Shown here: piece after piece, positions 17,928 to 27,462 of the stretch | How positions within the stretch are numbered: position 1 is the stretch's first letter | How the letters are laid out: each line of letters begins with the position of its first letter | Assembly (NCBI GenBank): GCA_937989665.1 | Contig: CALKRN010000006.1 | Location: forward strand, 124,001-188,000 | DNA length: 64,000 nt | From: an uncultured Desulfomicrobiaceae bacterium | GTDB taxonomy: Bacteria; Desulfobacterota; Desulfovibrionia; Desulfovibrionales; Desulfomicrobiaceae | Reading direction: 5' to 3' | Made by a program: the position numbers and the translations under genes | Notes under the pieces: model-generated | Seen by the model: only the letters and a program-made list of their open reading frames with translations | Told to the model about the DNA's origin: nothing | Databases searched by the model: none

Positions 17928-17954
17928 CGCCCAGGTTCCAAATAAACCTGGGCG
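17928..17954 (+). terminator. Hairpin terminator after tRNA-Lys
   Basis: CGCCCAGGTT (17928-17937) pairs with AACCTGGGCG (17945-17954) over a 7-nt loop, followed by TTGTTG. It starts 12 nt past the tRNA CCA. Confidence 0.8.
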
Positions 17955-17983
17955 TTGTTGCGTGGGGCTCCTCTGGGGCTCCT

Positions 17984-18153
17984 CTACGACAAGCCCGCTC
18001 CTCGGGGCATGCCAGGCGCTGCCCCGAGAACTTCCGTCATCTCGGTTTCCAGCACTTGCCCCTCGCGCTTCCTTCACGATCGCCTTCATCAGGTCGCGAT
18101 CATCCGCGAACGCTTCCACTGCCGACAACTTCGTCCCGCTTGCCGGAGGTCAT
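17984..18153 (-). pseudogene. Remnant of an IS256-family (mutator-type) transposase, N-terminal part
   Basis: The 439-nt gap between the two tRNAs holds a broken minus-strand frame. An ATG at 18153 behind AAGGAGGG reads MTSGKRDEVV. After a shift the next frame reads SAVEAFADDRDLMKAIVKEA. After a second shift it reads GQVLETEMTEVLGAAPG and stops at 17984. These pieces, in order, look like the N-terminus of IS256-type transposases (an FADDRD..MKA.V.EA..Q.LE.EM.E.LGA pattern, from memory of the family). At least two frameshifts and loss of the DDE domain make it dead. No terminal inverted repeats were found, and 18154-18317 shows nothing else. Confidence 0.65.
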
Positions 18154-18317
18154 GGGGTTCCCTCCTTCTGGGTTCAAGGCCGATCGTCACCACCAACCGC
18201 CTCCCACAACCACCTCGCAGCTCGCCACCTCAGGCATTTTTGCACCCCAGTCTGCACACGACCCCAACGGGCTTCGCATCTGGCCGCCTAAAGGGATACG
18301 CTCCTCCTCAAGACAAC

Positions 18318-18345
18318 AAACCCCTCTGGCAGGACAGAGGGGTTT
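18318..18345 (-). terminator. Terminator after tRNA-Thr
   Basis: An 11-bp perfect stem, AAACCCCTCTG (18318-18328) with CAGAGGGGTTT (18335-18345), sits 10 nt beyond the tRNA 3' end on the minus strand and is followed there by TTGTTGTC. Confidence 0.75.
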
Positions 18346-18355
18346 GGCGCTTTTG

Positions 18356-18431
18356 TGGAGCCAGGAATGGGACTCGAACCCACGGCCTGCTGATTACGAA
18401 TCAGCTGCTCTACCGACTGAGCTATCCTGGC
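18356..18431 (-). tRNA. tRNA-Thr (anticodon CGU)
   Basis: On the minus strand this is a 76-nt cloverleaf: acceptor GCCAGGA/TCCTGGC, D-arm AGCTCAGTCGGTAGAGC, anticodon loop TTCGTAA in a CTGAT/ATCAG stem (anticodon CGT), T-loop TTCGAGT, and encoded CCA. Confidence 0.97.
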
Positions 18432-18445
18432 AAATGGAAAATTTG

Positions 18446-18474
18446 CCCTTATGCGCGCGGTGGCGGGTCGTCAA
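18446..18474 (-). promoter_or_regulatory. Promoter of tRNA-Thr
   Basis: Minus strand TTGACG (18469-18474), 17-nt spacer, TAAGGG (18446-18451), 15 nt before the mature 5' end. Its -35 overlaps the stop codon of the upstream HD-GYP gene. Confidence 0.65.
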
Positions 18475-19958
18475 GAGCCGGACAGAAGACGCGCCCGCAC
18501 CGCAAGAAACGCCGGCACGTCCGCCAGCAAGCAATCGACCAAACGGGGATCAAACTGGCGCCCTCGCTGGTCGGCCATGTACTGGAGGGTGGCCTCCAGC
18601 GACCACGCGGGTTTATAGACCCGTGGGCTCAACAGGGCATCAAGGACATCGGCCACCGCGGTCAGCCGGGCAAAGATATGAATGTCCTCGCCCCGTATTC
18701 CATGGGGGTAACCCGAGCCATCCCAGCATTCATGGTGCTCCAAGGCAACCGTGGCCCCAGCCCGCAACAGGCGCCGCGACGACTTCCCAAGGATAGCGGC
18801 CCCCATCGTGGTATGGGTCTGCACGATGGCGAACTCTTGCGGAGTTAGCCGTCCAGGCTTCAGCAAGATAGCGTCCGGGATACCGATTTTGCCCACATCA
18901 TGGAGCGGAACGACCTGACGCAGCAAGGCCACTTCCTCGGCAGGGAGCCCGGCCCGGATGGCGAGCAAGACCGCGGATTCGGTCACGAGACGCACATGCG
19001 AGGCCGTCTCCTTGGAGCGGGTCTCCACCACGTCGCCAAGGGTGGCAATAATCTCCGCCTGGGTCTCGGCGATCTCCTGCTGCAGCGCTACATTGTCCAT
19101 GGCCAGGGCAAGTTGCAAGGCCAAGGTATCGAACATCTGCCCCACCCAGCGCGCTGGCGGCACGAAAAACTCCGCGACCACAACCAAAGCCGTCCCCGCT
19201 AGGCGAGCAACAAACCACGAGTCAGAGAGCGACCACGGGCCGGAGCACGAGGCAAGGTGCCGGGAGGCCTGGGCCAACCAGGGCCCCGTCACCCCCTGGC
19301 TTGCAGCGATTGGTTCGATACCGTGGGCCTCCGCACGTCCAACGACGACGCACGCCCGCACCGCTGCAGCCTCGGCAAGCCCCTGCACTGTATCCAAGGC
19401 CACCGCCGCGAGCTGCGCGTACCCGCGCACAGCGAGCATCCGACTCGCCCCTCGACTCAAGGTGGCCATCCCGTCGCGCGTCACGGCAAGGGCCTGCATC
19501 TGTTCGTAGGAACGCAGCGCCGCCGTCAGCGAGGTCATCAATTTGAGCTCGTTGAGTTCTGCTTTGTGCCGGTAATCGTTGATGTCGTAATCGAGGATAA
19601 CGGACTGCTCCGGGGCCTGGCCCGGATGACCCGTGCGCAGGATAATTCGCACCAGACGATTGCCAAGCTCTTCCCGCACCCAACGCACAAGCTCCAGGCC
19701 CGCCCGCTCCGTCTCCATGACGACGTCAAGAAAAATGACGGCAATATCCGCATGCTGCGCCAATATCCCCCGCGCAGCGGCCGCGCTCGAGGCATGGAGA
19801 AACTGCAACCTTCGGTCCTGGAAGCGGTACTCCCGGAGAATAAGCTCCGTGAGGCGGTGGACGAAGTCATCATCATCCACCACAAGGACCTTCCATGGCG
19901 CCCCAGGAAGGAGGTCCCTACCTTCCGGGGCAATGCGCGGTGGTGTTTCGGTCAGCAT
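18471..19958 (-). CDS. Response regulator with DUF3369 and HD-GYP domains (c-di-GMP phosphodiesterase)
   Basis: This is a cytoplasmic signalling protein of 495 aa. Residues 20-145 form a receiver (VLVVDDDDFVH; phosphoacceptor Asp in FLDVVM). A GAF-like DUF3369 middle region follows to about 310. The C-terminal HD-GYP domain has HDVGKIGIPD and HHECWDGSGYPHGIRGEDI, with metal ligands and the GYP motif intact, so c-di-GMP hydrolysis is expected. The ATG at 19958 lacks a strong ribosome site. It follows the M16 peptidase gene by 55 nt. The cognate kinase is not obvious; histidine kinases occur elsewhere in the window. Confidence 0.9.
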   Translation of the reverse strand: MLTETPPRIAPEGRDLLPGAPWKVLVVDDDDFVHRLTELILREYRFQDRRLQFLHASSAAAARGILAQHADIAVIFLDVVMETERAGLELVRWVREELGNRLVRIILRTGHPGQAPEQSVILDYDINDYRHKAELNELKLMTSLTAALRSYEQMQALAVTRDGMATLSRGASRMLAVRGYAQLAAVALDTVQGLAEAAAVRACVVVGRAEAHGIEPIAASQGVTGPWLAQASRHLASCSGPWSLSDSWFVARLAGTALVVVAEFFVPPARWVGQMFDTLALQLALAMDNVALQQEIAETQAEIIATLGDVVETRSKETASHVRLVTESAVLLAIRAGLPAEEVALLRQVVPLHDVGKIGIPDAILLKPGRLTPQEFAIVQTHTTMGAAILGKSSRRLLRAGATVALEHHECWDGSGYPHGIRGEDIHIFARLTAVADVLDALLSPRVYKPAWSLEATLQYMADQRGRQFDPRLVDCLLADVPAFLAVRARLLSGS

Positions 19959-20013
19959 GGCTTCTGTATCATCACGATACAGAAGCCAGCCGCCGCCGTC
20001 TAGAACCCAAGCT

Positions 20014-22929
20014 TCATGCCAACCGTTCCACCTGGTCAAAGACGATGCCCTCAGCGCGGGCCTGGGCGATGGCCGTTTTGCCACCGAGCACACAGACATA
20101 GGCCTGGGAGGCGGCCTGCTCCATGGCTGACACAAAGGGCGCCGCCACCTCTGGGCTCGTGGCGAGGACCTCGTCGCGGATGCGCTGCCGGATGCTTGTG
20201 GTCAGCCCGGAAAGGTTTTGGATCAGGGCACGGAAGCCCTGGGCATCCGGGAGCAAGCACGGGTCAAGGTCGCCGCTCACCCCAATGGCGGCCTGCTCCC
20301 AGGTGGCGGCATCGGCTTTGCGCAGGGCCTGGGCGGCAGAGATGAAGGTCGCCAGGGTCGCCGTGAGATTAGGATCACGATAGGAGCCAAAATCCAGGAG
20401 CCCGCTGTGCCGTCCCAAAGTACAAAAGGCCCCGTACGCCCCGCCCATGACCCGTACCCGCTCCCACAGCCAGCCCGTGCGCAGCATTTTACAGGCCACC
20501 AAGCCGGAGCCATGGAATGCATAGCCGCAAGCAGCCACAGGCAGGGCCATGCCCACGTGGTTGACCTGCATGGGCAGCAAAAAGGCCTCGGAACGCGGCA
20601 GTTGGGGGCCAGGCCAGGAGGCCGCAGGAGCGGCCCCTTCTGGCAGGCACTTAGGCCACGCAGCCACTAGCGGCGCAAATTGCTCCACGAGTTCGGGATC
20701 ACTGGTAAGGTTAAGGGCGAGGCACCCACGGCGCACCACAAGCTCCCGAATGCGAAGCAATATCTCCTGGATCGCATCCCAATCAGTGTCGATGCGTGCT
20801 GCCAACTCCCGCACAAAGTGCAGATAGCTCACCCCTCCCAGCCGCTCTTGAAGGGCCTCAGCAGGGTGGAAGAAGCTGCGCAGCCGCATCCCCACAAAGT
20901 GATGGCCCCCCGGGACCAATGCCTGTTCCAAACCTGCCTTTTCCTCCAACAGGATTTGGCGAAAGCGCTCTTGGTCATCAAGACGGGCATCGAGCAGGGC
21001 ATCGGCGAGGATGTGGAGCATCTCCGGCACGCCTTTCACTAACGCCTTGGCCCGAGCTACGATTGCCAACACAGGATGGCCCTCTTCGTGGGTGAGGACC
21101 AATGGCCGCACACTGACTCCACCTGTGGCCCGATGGATGCGGGTGGCAAAGGTGGCATAGTCCTCGCGGCTCGTACCGGCCTCAGTGGCGAGCCGCGCCC
21201 AAAGGGGAAGATAAGGGACAAGGTCCCAGGGCAAACCTTGGGCATCGAAGGCCACGTCGAGGTAGAACACGCCTGCTGTCGGGATCTCGTGTACCCAAAG
21301 CGGTCGATCTCCTGCCTGCGCCTCGCGGGTGGGGACAACACGCACGGCCCGCTCCACATCGGCAAGGGTGAGGCGCGGCAGACGAGCCAAGTCCTCTGGA
21401 CGGTCCGGAGTCTGTTGCCGAGCCTGCAGGGCCTGCGTGCGCGCCACAAGCTCGGCGTCCGAGAACGGACAGAGCGCCCGCAGCTGGGCTACCCGCTGTT
21501 TTTCCTGAGTGAGGAGGGAAGCCGCGTAGCCTTCCCGCGGGACAAGCCGCACCACCGAACCACCGGAATGTGCCACCAAGGCCCGATGGATGAGGGTAGA
21601 GAAGAGGGGTTCTCCGCTGGCCAAACGGGCTTTGATCTGGGCCAAGGGGGCCTCGAAGGCGATGGCCTCAAGGGGATCGCGGTCATAGAGCCAGGAGCTC
21701 AAGGCCCGGATCATGGCAATCAACCCCTGGGGAGTGGAGCCACTATTGCGTTCGCGCAAATCAAACTCCACCGAATGGATCGCTGCCTCCACAACATCGG
21801 TGGGCACGTCTTCCCCCACCAACTGGTGGAGGGTACTCTCGATGAGGGACACGACTGCATCAAGACGGTCTTCGGGCACGCCTTTGAGGCCTACGCTGAA
21901 ATAGGGTTGGGCGAGTTCGAGTTCCATGCCGCAACCGATGACATCCTCGCCCAGACCGGACTCAATAAGCGCCCGGCGCAGGGGCGAGGCGTCCATCCCA
22001 AGCAAAATCTCATCGAGGATGCGTAAAGCCAGACGCGTTTCTGCCGCCGAGGACAAACCGAGCTCTGGCGGGATGAGCCAGGAGCGCAGCACCATGGCCC
22101 GTCCAGTGCCATCGGCCTCAAAGGGAAATTCCTGACGCACGACCCCTGGCCGCAAGGGCTGGATCGGGATGCGCGAATCCACTGCCAAGGGATCGAAGGC
22201 GTCGAGATACGGGGCCACGAGTTCAAGGCGGGTCGTGGGGTCATCATCGCCAGAAAAAAAGATCCAGCTGTTGCTTGGATGGTAGTAGCGGCGATGGAAG
22301 TCCACAAAGGCCTCCCAGGTAAGCATGGGGATGACCGCTGGATCGCCGCCGGAGTCAAAGCGATACAGGGTGTCGGGAAAGAGCGAGTGCTGGGCCCGCT
22401 CCATGAGAAAGGACTCTGGCGAGGAATAGACGCCCTTCATCTCGTTATAGACCACGCCCTTGATGGTGGGCTCGGCCCCGACTGCCGCCAGTTCGAGGTG
22501 CCATCCTTCTTGTTCCAAGACTTCCGGGGTGAGCCGCGGAAAAAACACGGCGTCGAGATATACATCAACAAGATTATAAAAATCCTTCAGGTTCTGGCTC
22601 GCTACCGGATAGCAAGTCTTATCTGGATAGGTCATGGCATTGAGAAAGGTTTGGAGAGAGCCTTTGAGGAGCTCCACAAACGGCTCTTTCACCGGATATT
22701 TGCGCGAGCCACAGAGGACCGAATGCTCAAGGATATGGGCTACGCCTGTCGAGTCTGTGGGTGGGGTGCGGAAGGTAATCCCAAACACCTTGTTGGGGTC
22801 CGCATTGTGTAAAGAGAGGATTCGAGCCCCCGTTCGATCATGACGGATGAGTTCCACGTGCGAGGCTATCTCAGGGACGAACACCGAGCGCAGTAGGGTA
22901 AAACCAGAAAAACCAGAGACAGGGGACAT
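20014..22929 (-). CDS. M16C (PreP-like) insulinase family metalloprotease
   Basis: This is a zinc peptidase of 971 aa, the length of presequence protease/Cym1-type M16C enzymes. The inverted zinc motif HxxEH is seen as HILEH near residue 66, followed by SVLCGSRKYPVKEPFVELL and LNAMTYPDKTCYPVAS, which are strongly conserved in this subfamily. The remaining inactive-half domains run to the C-terminus (GGAYGAFCTLG near 830). It degrades short unfolded peptides; no signal peptide is visible, so it is probably cytoplasmic. AAGGAGGT precedes the ATG at 22929. Confidence 0.93.
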   Translation of the reverse strand: MSPVSGFSGFTLLRSVFVPEIASHVELIRHDRTGARILSLHNADPNKVFGITFRTPPTDSTGVAHILEHSVLCGSRKYPVKEPFVELLKGSLQTFLNAMTYPDKTCYPVASQNLKDFYNLVDVYLDAVFFPRLTPEVLEQEGWHLELAAVGAEPTIKGVVYNEMKGVYSSPESFLMERAQHSLFPDTLYRFDSGGDPAVIPMLTWEAFVDFHRRYYHPSNSWIFFSGDDDPTTRLELVAPYLDAFDPLAVDSRIPIQPLRPGVVRQEFPFEADGTGRAMVLRSWLIPPELGLSSAAETRLALRILDEILLGMDASPLRRALIESGLGEDVIGCGMELELAQPYFSVGLKGVPEDRLDAVVSLIESTLHQLVGEDVPTDVVEAAIHSVEFDLRERNSGSTPQGLIAMIRALSSWLYDRDPLEAIAFEAPLAQIKARLASGEPLFSTLIHRALVAHSGGSVVRLVPREGYAASLLTQEKQRVAQLRALCPFSDAELVARTQALQARQQTPDRPEDLARLPRLTLADVERAVRVVPTREAQAGDRPLWVHEIPTAGVFYLDVAFDAQGLPWDLVPYLPLWARLATEAGTSREDYATFATRIHRATGGVSVRPLVLTHEEGHPVLAIVARAKALVKGVPEMLHILADALLDARLDDQERFRQILLEEKAGLEQALVPGGHHFVGMRLRSFFHPAEALQERLGGVSYLHFVRELAARIDTDWDAIQEILLRIRELVVRRGCLALNLTSDPELVEQFAPLVAAWPKCLPEGAAPAASWPGPQLPRSEAFLLPMQVNHVGMALPVAACGYAFHGSGLVACKMLRTGWLWERVRVMGGAYGAFCTLGRHSGLLDFGSYRDPNLTATLATFISAAQALRKADAATWEQAAIGVSGDLDPCLLPDAQGFRALIQNLSGLTTSIRQRIRDEVLATSPEVAAPFVSAMEQAASQAYVCVLGGKTAIAQARAEGIVFDQVERLA

Positions 22930-23039
22930 GAGACCTCCTTGCGTACAAACACTCCCCGAGGGGGTGGAAAGGCGTTTTTCTTTGCAAAGCGAGGGCATTG
23001 CTGTAAAGCCCTGCGTATCTCTACCTCAAGGAGACTACC

Positions 23040-24017
23040 ATGCCCACCGTCCTCGTCACGGGCGGAGCCGGCTATATCGGCTCCCATACGACGCTCGCCC
23101 TCAACCAGGCGGGCTATGACGTTGTGGTTTTCGACAATCTCTCCACCGGCCGCGCAGAAGCCGTCCTCCCGCCAGCGCGCCTTGTTGTCGGCGATCTCGC
23201 CGACACGGCCAAGCTCAATGGCCTTATGGCCGAAGCGCGGTTTCATGCCGTACTGCACTTTGCCGGCTCGATTATCGTCCCAGAATCGGTGACGAATCCC
23301 CTCAAGTACTACACAAATAACACAACAAATACCACGGCCCTGGTCAGTCTCAGTGTGCGGCATCGTATCCCGTATTTTATCTTTTCTTCTACTGCCGCTG
23401 TGTATGGGATCCCGGAACGCGTTCCTGTCGCCGAAGATGCCCCAACGGCCCCCATCAATCCGTACGGCCGCAGCAAGCTCATGAGCGAGTGGACGATCCT
23501 CGACGCTGCCGCCGCCCATCCTCACTTTCGCCCCATCATCCTACGCTACTTCAACGTCGCCGGCGCGGACCCAAGCGGACGTCTTGGCCAGTGCACGCCC
23601 CAAGCCACCCACCTCATCAAAGTCGCCGCGCAAACGGCCCTTGGCCGGCGCCAAATCCTTGAAATCTTTGGTACAGACTATCCCACCCCCGATGGCACCT
23701 GCATCCGCGACTACATCCACGTTACAGACCTGGCTGAAGCCCACGTCCTTGCCCTGCGCCATCTCGAAGCAGGGGGTACGCCCGGGGTCTTCAACTGCGG
23801 CTATGGGCACGGCTATTCGGTGCGTGAAATCGTTGCCGCCCTGCAAGAAGCCATTGGCGGCACCTTCCCGGTCCGCGAGGCCCCACGCCGGCCGGGTGAC
23901 CCTCCGGCCCTCGTCGCCGACAGTTCCCGTCTCCAGCGCACCATGGGCTGGCAACCCCGCCACGACGACATCATCGCCATCGTGAAGAGCGCCTATCTTT
24001 GGGAACAACGCCTCTAA
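23040..24017 (+). CDS. galE: UDP-glucose 4-epimerase
   Basis: This NAD-dependent SDR enzyme interconverts UDP-glucose and UDP-galactose for surface polysaccharides. The 325-aa product begins with the Rossmann loop VTGGAGYIGSHT, then FDNLSTG, HFAGSIIVPES, the Ser of FSSTAAVYG, the catalytic YGRSK (Tyr, Lys), YFNVAGADPSGRLGQ and GTDYPTPDGTCIRDYIHVTDLA, all GalE hallmarks. AAGGAGA precedes the ATG. It is divergent from the M16 peptidase, and its stop interleaves with that of alr (CTAA at 24014-24017). Confidence 0.95.
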   Translation: MPTVLVTGGAGYIGSHTTLALNQAGYDVVVFDNLSTGRAEAVLPPARLVVGDLADTAKLNGLMAEARFHAVLHFAGSIIVPESVTNPLKYYTNNTTNTTALVSLSVRHRIPYFIFSSTAAVYGIPERVPVAEDAPTAPINPYGRSKLMSEWTILDAAAAHPHFRPIILRYFNVAGADPSGRLGQCTPQATHLIKVAAQTALGRRQILEIFGTDYPTPDGTCIRDYIHVTDLAEAHVLALRHLEAGGTPGVFNCGYGHGYSVREIVAALQEAIGGTFPVREAPRRPGDPPALVADSSRLQRTMGWQPRHDDIIAIVKSAYLWEQRL

Positions 24018-25135
24018 ACAAGAACACGAGGATTGAGACCAAGGAGGCAAAAGACCTCGTAAGGGATGGTCCCCCACCAGGCTGCAAGCTCTGTGGCGGT
24101 AATCGCCGCGGCCCCTGGACCGCCAAGGAGATAGGCACGGTCGCCAGGCCGCACGCCAGGGATGTCCGTAACATCCACGACCGTCATCTGCATGCACACC
24201 CGTCCTACAACCGGCGCTCGCCGACCTCCCACCACCATGGCCGCCCGGTTGGACAGGCCACGGGAATAGGCATCAGCGTAGCCTACAGCCACTACCGCGA
24301 GCCGCATGGGGCGCGGGGCTCGGAAGGTACGCCCGTAACTCACACTCGCCCCCGCAGGGACCTCATGAACCTGAAGAATGGGGGCATCGACCTGCATGGC
24401 TGCCTCCAGAGGTGGGCAGCGATCTTCCCACGCCGTACTGGCCAGAGGATTCGCCCCGTAGAGGGCAATCCCAGGACGCTGGAGGTCAAAATGAGTAGAC
24501 GGATGGGCAAGGAGCCCCGCAGAATTGGCCAGGCTAGCCGGCAAGGACAGCCCTGCTGCCGCCAAATCCGCAAGAATGGCTCGCAGGCACCCCACTTGCT
24601 CGGCCACGAAATCGGCATCATCCGGGACATCCGCCGTGGCCAAATGAGAGAAGACGGCCACGGCTCGCAGCGACGGGGTTTCGCGCAAGCGTCGGCCCAG
24701 AGCAGCTGCTTCGTGAGGAGCAAACCCGAGTCGGCCCATGCCGGTATCGAACTTGAGGATGATGGCGGCACACGGCCCGTTGCCTTCTTCGGCCGCGGCC
24801 TCCATAAGGGTCCAATGTTCCCAATGCGTGGCAACTGGGACAATCCCCCACCTTTGGCAGGCGCGGGCATCGTCCATGTCCATCGCCCCCAAGAGGGCGA
24901 TGATCTGCGCGGTTGGGAGGGCCTGGCGCAACGAAACTCCTTCGGCCACGGTGCCCACGGCAAACCGCCGTCCCCCGGCCTGGGCTATCGCCTTGGCGAC
25001 CGGTACCAGCCCATGGCCATAAGCATCAGCCTTGACAACGGCCACCAGGTCGCACCCATGGCTTCGGAGGCGGACAAAATTGCGAGCTACCGCCGCAGGG
25101 TCCACCGCCACCCGCACCGCGTTATAGCCAATCAT
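24014..25135 (-). CDS. alr: Alanine racemase
   Basis: This PLP enzyme makes D-alanine for peptidoglycan. The 373-aa product has the PLP lysine in VVKADAYGHG near residue 35, KFDTGMGRLGF, the catalytic Tyr in SYGRTF, and GRVCMQMTVVDVT in the substrate site. The ATG at 25135 is 8 nt after the stop of the PilB-like ATPase gene, so it is the last gene of that long minus-strand unit. No terminator fits between it and convergent galE, since their stop codons overlap. Confidence 0.95.
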   Translation of the reverse strand: MIGYNAVRVAVDPAAVARNFVRLRSHGCDLVAVVKADAYGHGLVPVAKAIAQAGGRRFAVGTVAEGVSLRQALPTAQIIALLGAMDMDDARACQRWGIVPVATHWEHWTLMEAAAEEGNGPCAAIILKFDTGMGRLGFAPHEAAALGRRLRETPSLRAVAVFSHLATADVPDDADFVAEQVGCLRAILADLAAAGLSLPASLANSAGLLAHPSTHFDLQRPGIALYGANPLASTAWEDRCPPLEAAMQVDAPILQVHEVPAGASVSYGRTFRAPRPMRLAVVAVGYADAYSRGLSNRAAMVVGGRRAPVVGRVCMQMTVVDVTDIPGVRPGDRAYLLGGPGAAAITATELAAWWGTIPYEVFCLLGLNPRVLV

Positions 25136-25143
25136 TGTCCAAC

Positions 25144-27450
25144 CTAGTCGCTGGCCGTGACTTTCTGGAGTTGGAGGATGTCCATATCCCCACGAAAGAT
25201 CTTGGCAATCCCGTCTTGGTACAAGGTCCGCATCCCGACAGCCATGGCCATTTTCTTGATCTCATCCGCCGGGGTGCGTCGGGCAATGGCCTTGCGGATC
25301 TCTGGAGTAGGGACGAGGAGTTCATGGATCCCAGTCCGCCCCTTGTAGCCTTCCTGCCCACACCGTGAACACCCCACTGCCCGGTAGAGCTGGGCACCAT
25401 CCCGTTGGATGCCAAGCTCGGCAAAATACTCTTCCCCATATTGGGCTACCAAAAAATCCCACTCCTCATCGCTGGGGGTATAGGGCTGTTTGCATGCTGG
25501 ACAGAGGGTCTTCACCAACCGTTGGGCAAGCACCCCTTGGATGGCCTCAGAAAAATTGAGGGGTTCGATGCCCATCTCCAGCAAACGGGTCACTGTCTCA
25601 GGGGCAGAGTTGGTATGGAGAGTCGAGAAGACGAAATGGCCAGTGAGAGAGGCCTCAACGCCAATCTGGGCCGTCTCGAGGTCCCGCATCTCGCCAACAA
25701 GAATAACATCAGGGTCAGCCCGCAAAAAGGCTCGCATAATCCGGGCAAAGGTGAGACCAATGGAGGTATCCACCTGAACCTGCTGTAACCCCGGCTGGGT
25801 AATTTCTACCGGGTCTTCAACAGTCCAGATCTTTTTATCCGGGGTGTTGATACGCCCCAAAATGGCATGCAGGGTCGTGGTCTTTCCTGAGCCTGTGGGG
25901 CCGACCACTAAAAAGATGCCATGCGGCTTCTTCATGATCGCCTCAATACGCTGGGCATTGATGGCGCTTAGATTGAGCTTCTCAAAAGGAAGTGCCTGGC
26001 CGGCAGCGAGCATGCGCAGCACTACGCTCTCCCCATACACCGTGGGCACAGTCGCCACGCGCATCTCAATCTCTTTGCCCTTAAAGCGCACCTTGGCCTT
26101 GCCGTCCTGCGGAAGCCGTCGCTCCGCAATATTGAGGCCAGAGAGGATCTTGATGCGCGAAATCACAGGGCGCAGCAAGGCCTCGGGGATAGGCAAAATC
26201 TTCGTACATGCCCCATCCACCCGCATGCGCACTGTCCCCGCTTTCCCCGGTTTACCTGGTTCCAAGTGGATATCCGAGGCCCCGATCTTGTGGGCATGGA
26301 TAATGATCTTGTTGACAAAGCTCACGGCCTGCTGCCGGCTCTCGGCAGAAATATCCTCTTCTTCGTGGGACGTTGTCCCAATATCGAGATTCTCTTCGCC
26401 AGTGACGGTACTGAGGAGTTCATGCAGGTCAGAAGCGGCCGCATCCTCCTCCTCGACCATCTCCATGGCTGGAAGTTCCTCTTCAGCCTCCTCCCGGGTC
26501 ACAGCCCCACGGGCTGCCTCAGGAAGGAGAGAAAAGTCACCCAAAAAAGCAAGAATCTCCTCTGGCAACCCCACCCGGAACTCATACCCTGAGGCCCCGA
26601 GGGCATGCCGGATGTCCTCGAGAAGATTGAGGTCCGCCGGGTTGTGGACCAGCACAATGCACCGCCCCTCTTCACGCTGAAGCGGCAACCAAAAATTCTT
26701 TTGCAGATACGCCCGGTTCATGCCCATGAGCGCAGCGTCGCTAAGGACCTTGCCCTCAAAAGGCACAAACGGGACCTGATAGTACCGCTCCAAAGAAGCA
26801 CCGATTTCAAGCGGCGGAACACCATACTGACGCCGCAGCACCACCGACACCGGCACCCTCTGCTGGGCAGCAGTGGACTTGGCGGCCTCCAATGTTTCGG
26901 CATCGATGAGCCCACTGTGCACGAGCGCGTCAAACGGCCCTTTGGGGAGCCGGAGGTCCTCGTGCATCTTGCGCGCCAGCACCCCCGCCAGCAATCGGGC
27001 GACGGCCTCATCTTCCCGGTCAAAAGTGCCCTCGCGCTTATTGACGAGCTGAAGGACGCCGAGGAATGCCTCCCCATGGCTAAGCGGCAACGAGATGAGG
27101 TTCCGAGTCACGACCGAGGTGGCCGTGTCGTACTGGGGAGCGAAGCGTAACTCAGGATGGATGAGGGCAAATTCGGATCGATCCAGGCTTTTGAGCAGGA
27201 TCGGAATACGGATCAAGGCCGTGTATCCGGCCACACTGGAGGTGGCAAACGGCAGGGAAATCAATGTTCCACGATCACCCACTCCTGCCCGAGCCACCAA
27301 TTCCGAGCGCGAGGGATGCTTGCGGTACAGACGCGCCTGCTCACAGCCAAAGGCCTTGGGAATCTCCTGCACGAGTTGTTTCCACGCCTCATCGAATGAG
27401 GGGGCGTATTGAAGGATTTTATTGAGAGAAAGAATAATCTGCGGTTGCAC
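25144..27450 (-). CDS. GspE/PilB-type secretion or pilus extension ATPase with N-terminal GAF domain
   Basis: This is a cytoplasmic hexameric motor ATPase, 768 aa against about 570 for typical PilB. Residues 10-165 look like a GAF sensor domain (VLQLVNKREGTFDREDEAVARLLA). An MshEN-like domain follows at about 170-330 (FDALVHSGLIDAETLEAAKS). Then come an acidic linker and the motor: Asp box, Walker A GPTGSGKTTT near 515, RADPDVILVGEMRD, His box HTNSA, and a tetra-Cys zinc site (CPACK, CSRCG). The GTG at 27450 has GGAG 5 nt ahead. A GAF on this motor suggests control by a small ligand or by the neighbouring phosphorelay. Type IV pilus versus type II secretion is undecided. Confidence 0.88.
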   Translation of the reverse strand: MQPQIILSLNKILQYAPSFDEAWKQLVQEIPKAFGCEQARLYRKHPSRSELVARAGVGDRGTLISLPFATSSVAGYTALIRIPILLKSLDRSEFALIHPELRFAPQYDTATSVVTRNLISLPLSHGEAFLGVLQLVNKREGTFDREDEAVARLLAGVLARKMHEDLRLPKGPFDALVHSGLIDAETLEAAKSTAAQQRVPVSVVLRRQYGVPPLEIGASLERYYQVPFVPFEGKVLSDAALMGMNRAYLQKNFWLPLQREEGRCIVLVHNPADLNLLEDIRHALGASGYEFRVGLPEEILAFLGDFSLLPEAARGAVTREEAEEELPAMEMVEEEDAAASDLHELLSTVTGEENLDIGTTSHEEEDISAESRQQAVSFVNKIIIHAHKIGASDIHLEPGKPGKAGTVRMRVDGACTKILPIPEALLRPVISRIKILSGLNIAERRLPQDGKAKVRFKGKEIEMRVATVPTVYGESVVLRMLAAGQALPFEKLNLSAINAQRIEAIMKKPHGIFLVVGPTGSGKTTTLHAILGRINTPDKKIWTVEDPVEITQPGLQQVQVDTSIGLTFARIMRAFLRADPDVILVGEMRDLETAQIGVEASLTGHFVFSTLHTNSAPETVTRLLEMGIEPLNFSEAIQGVLAQRLVKTLCPACKQPYTPSDEEWDFLVAQYGEEYFAELGIQRDGAQLYRAVGCSRCGQEGYKGRTGIHELLVPTPEIRKAIARRTPADEIKKMAMAVGMRTLYQDGIAKIFRGDMDILQLQKVTASD

Positions 27451-27462
27451 ACTGACTCCGTC

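Noticed and set aside
17841-18431. Integration site of a genomic island at tRNA-Lys or tRNA-Thr
   Set aside because: No integrase and no repeat of the tRNA 3' end was seen; only a transposase fragment lies between.
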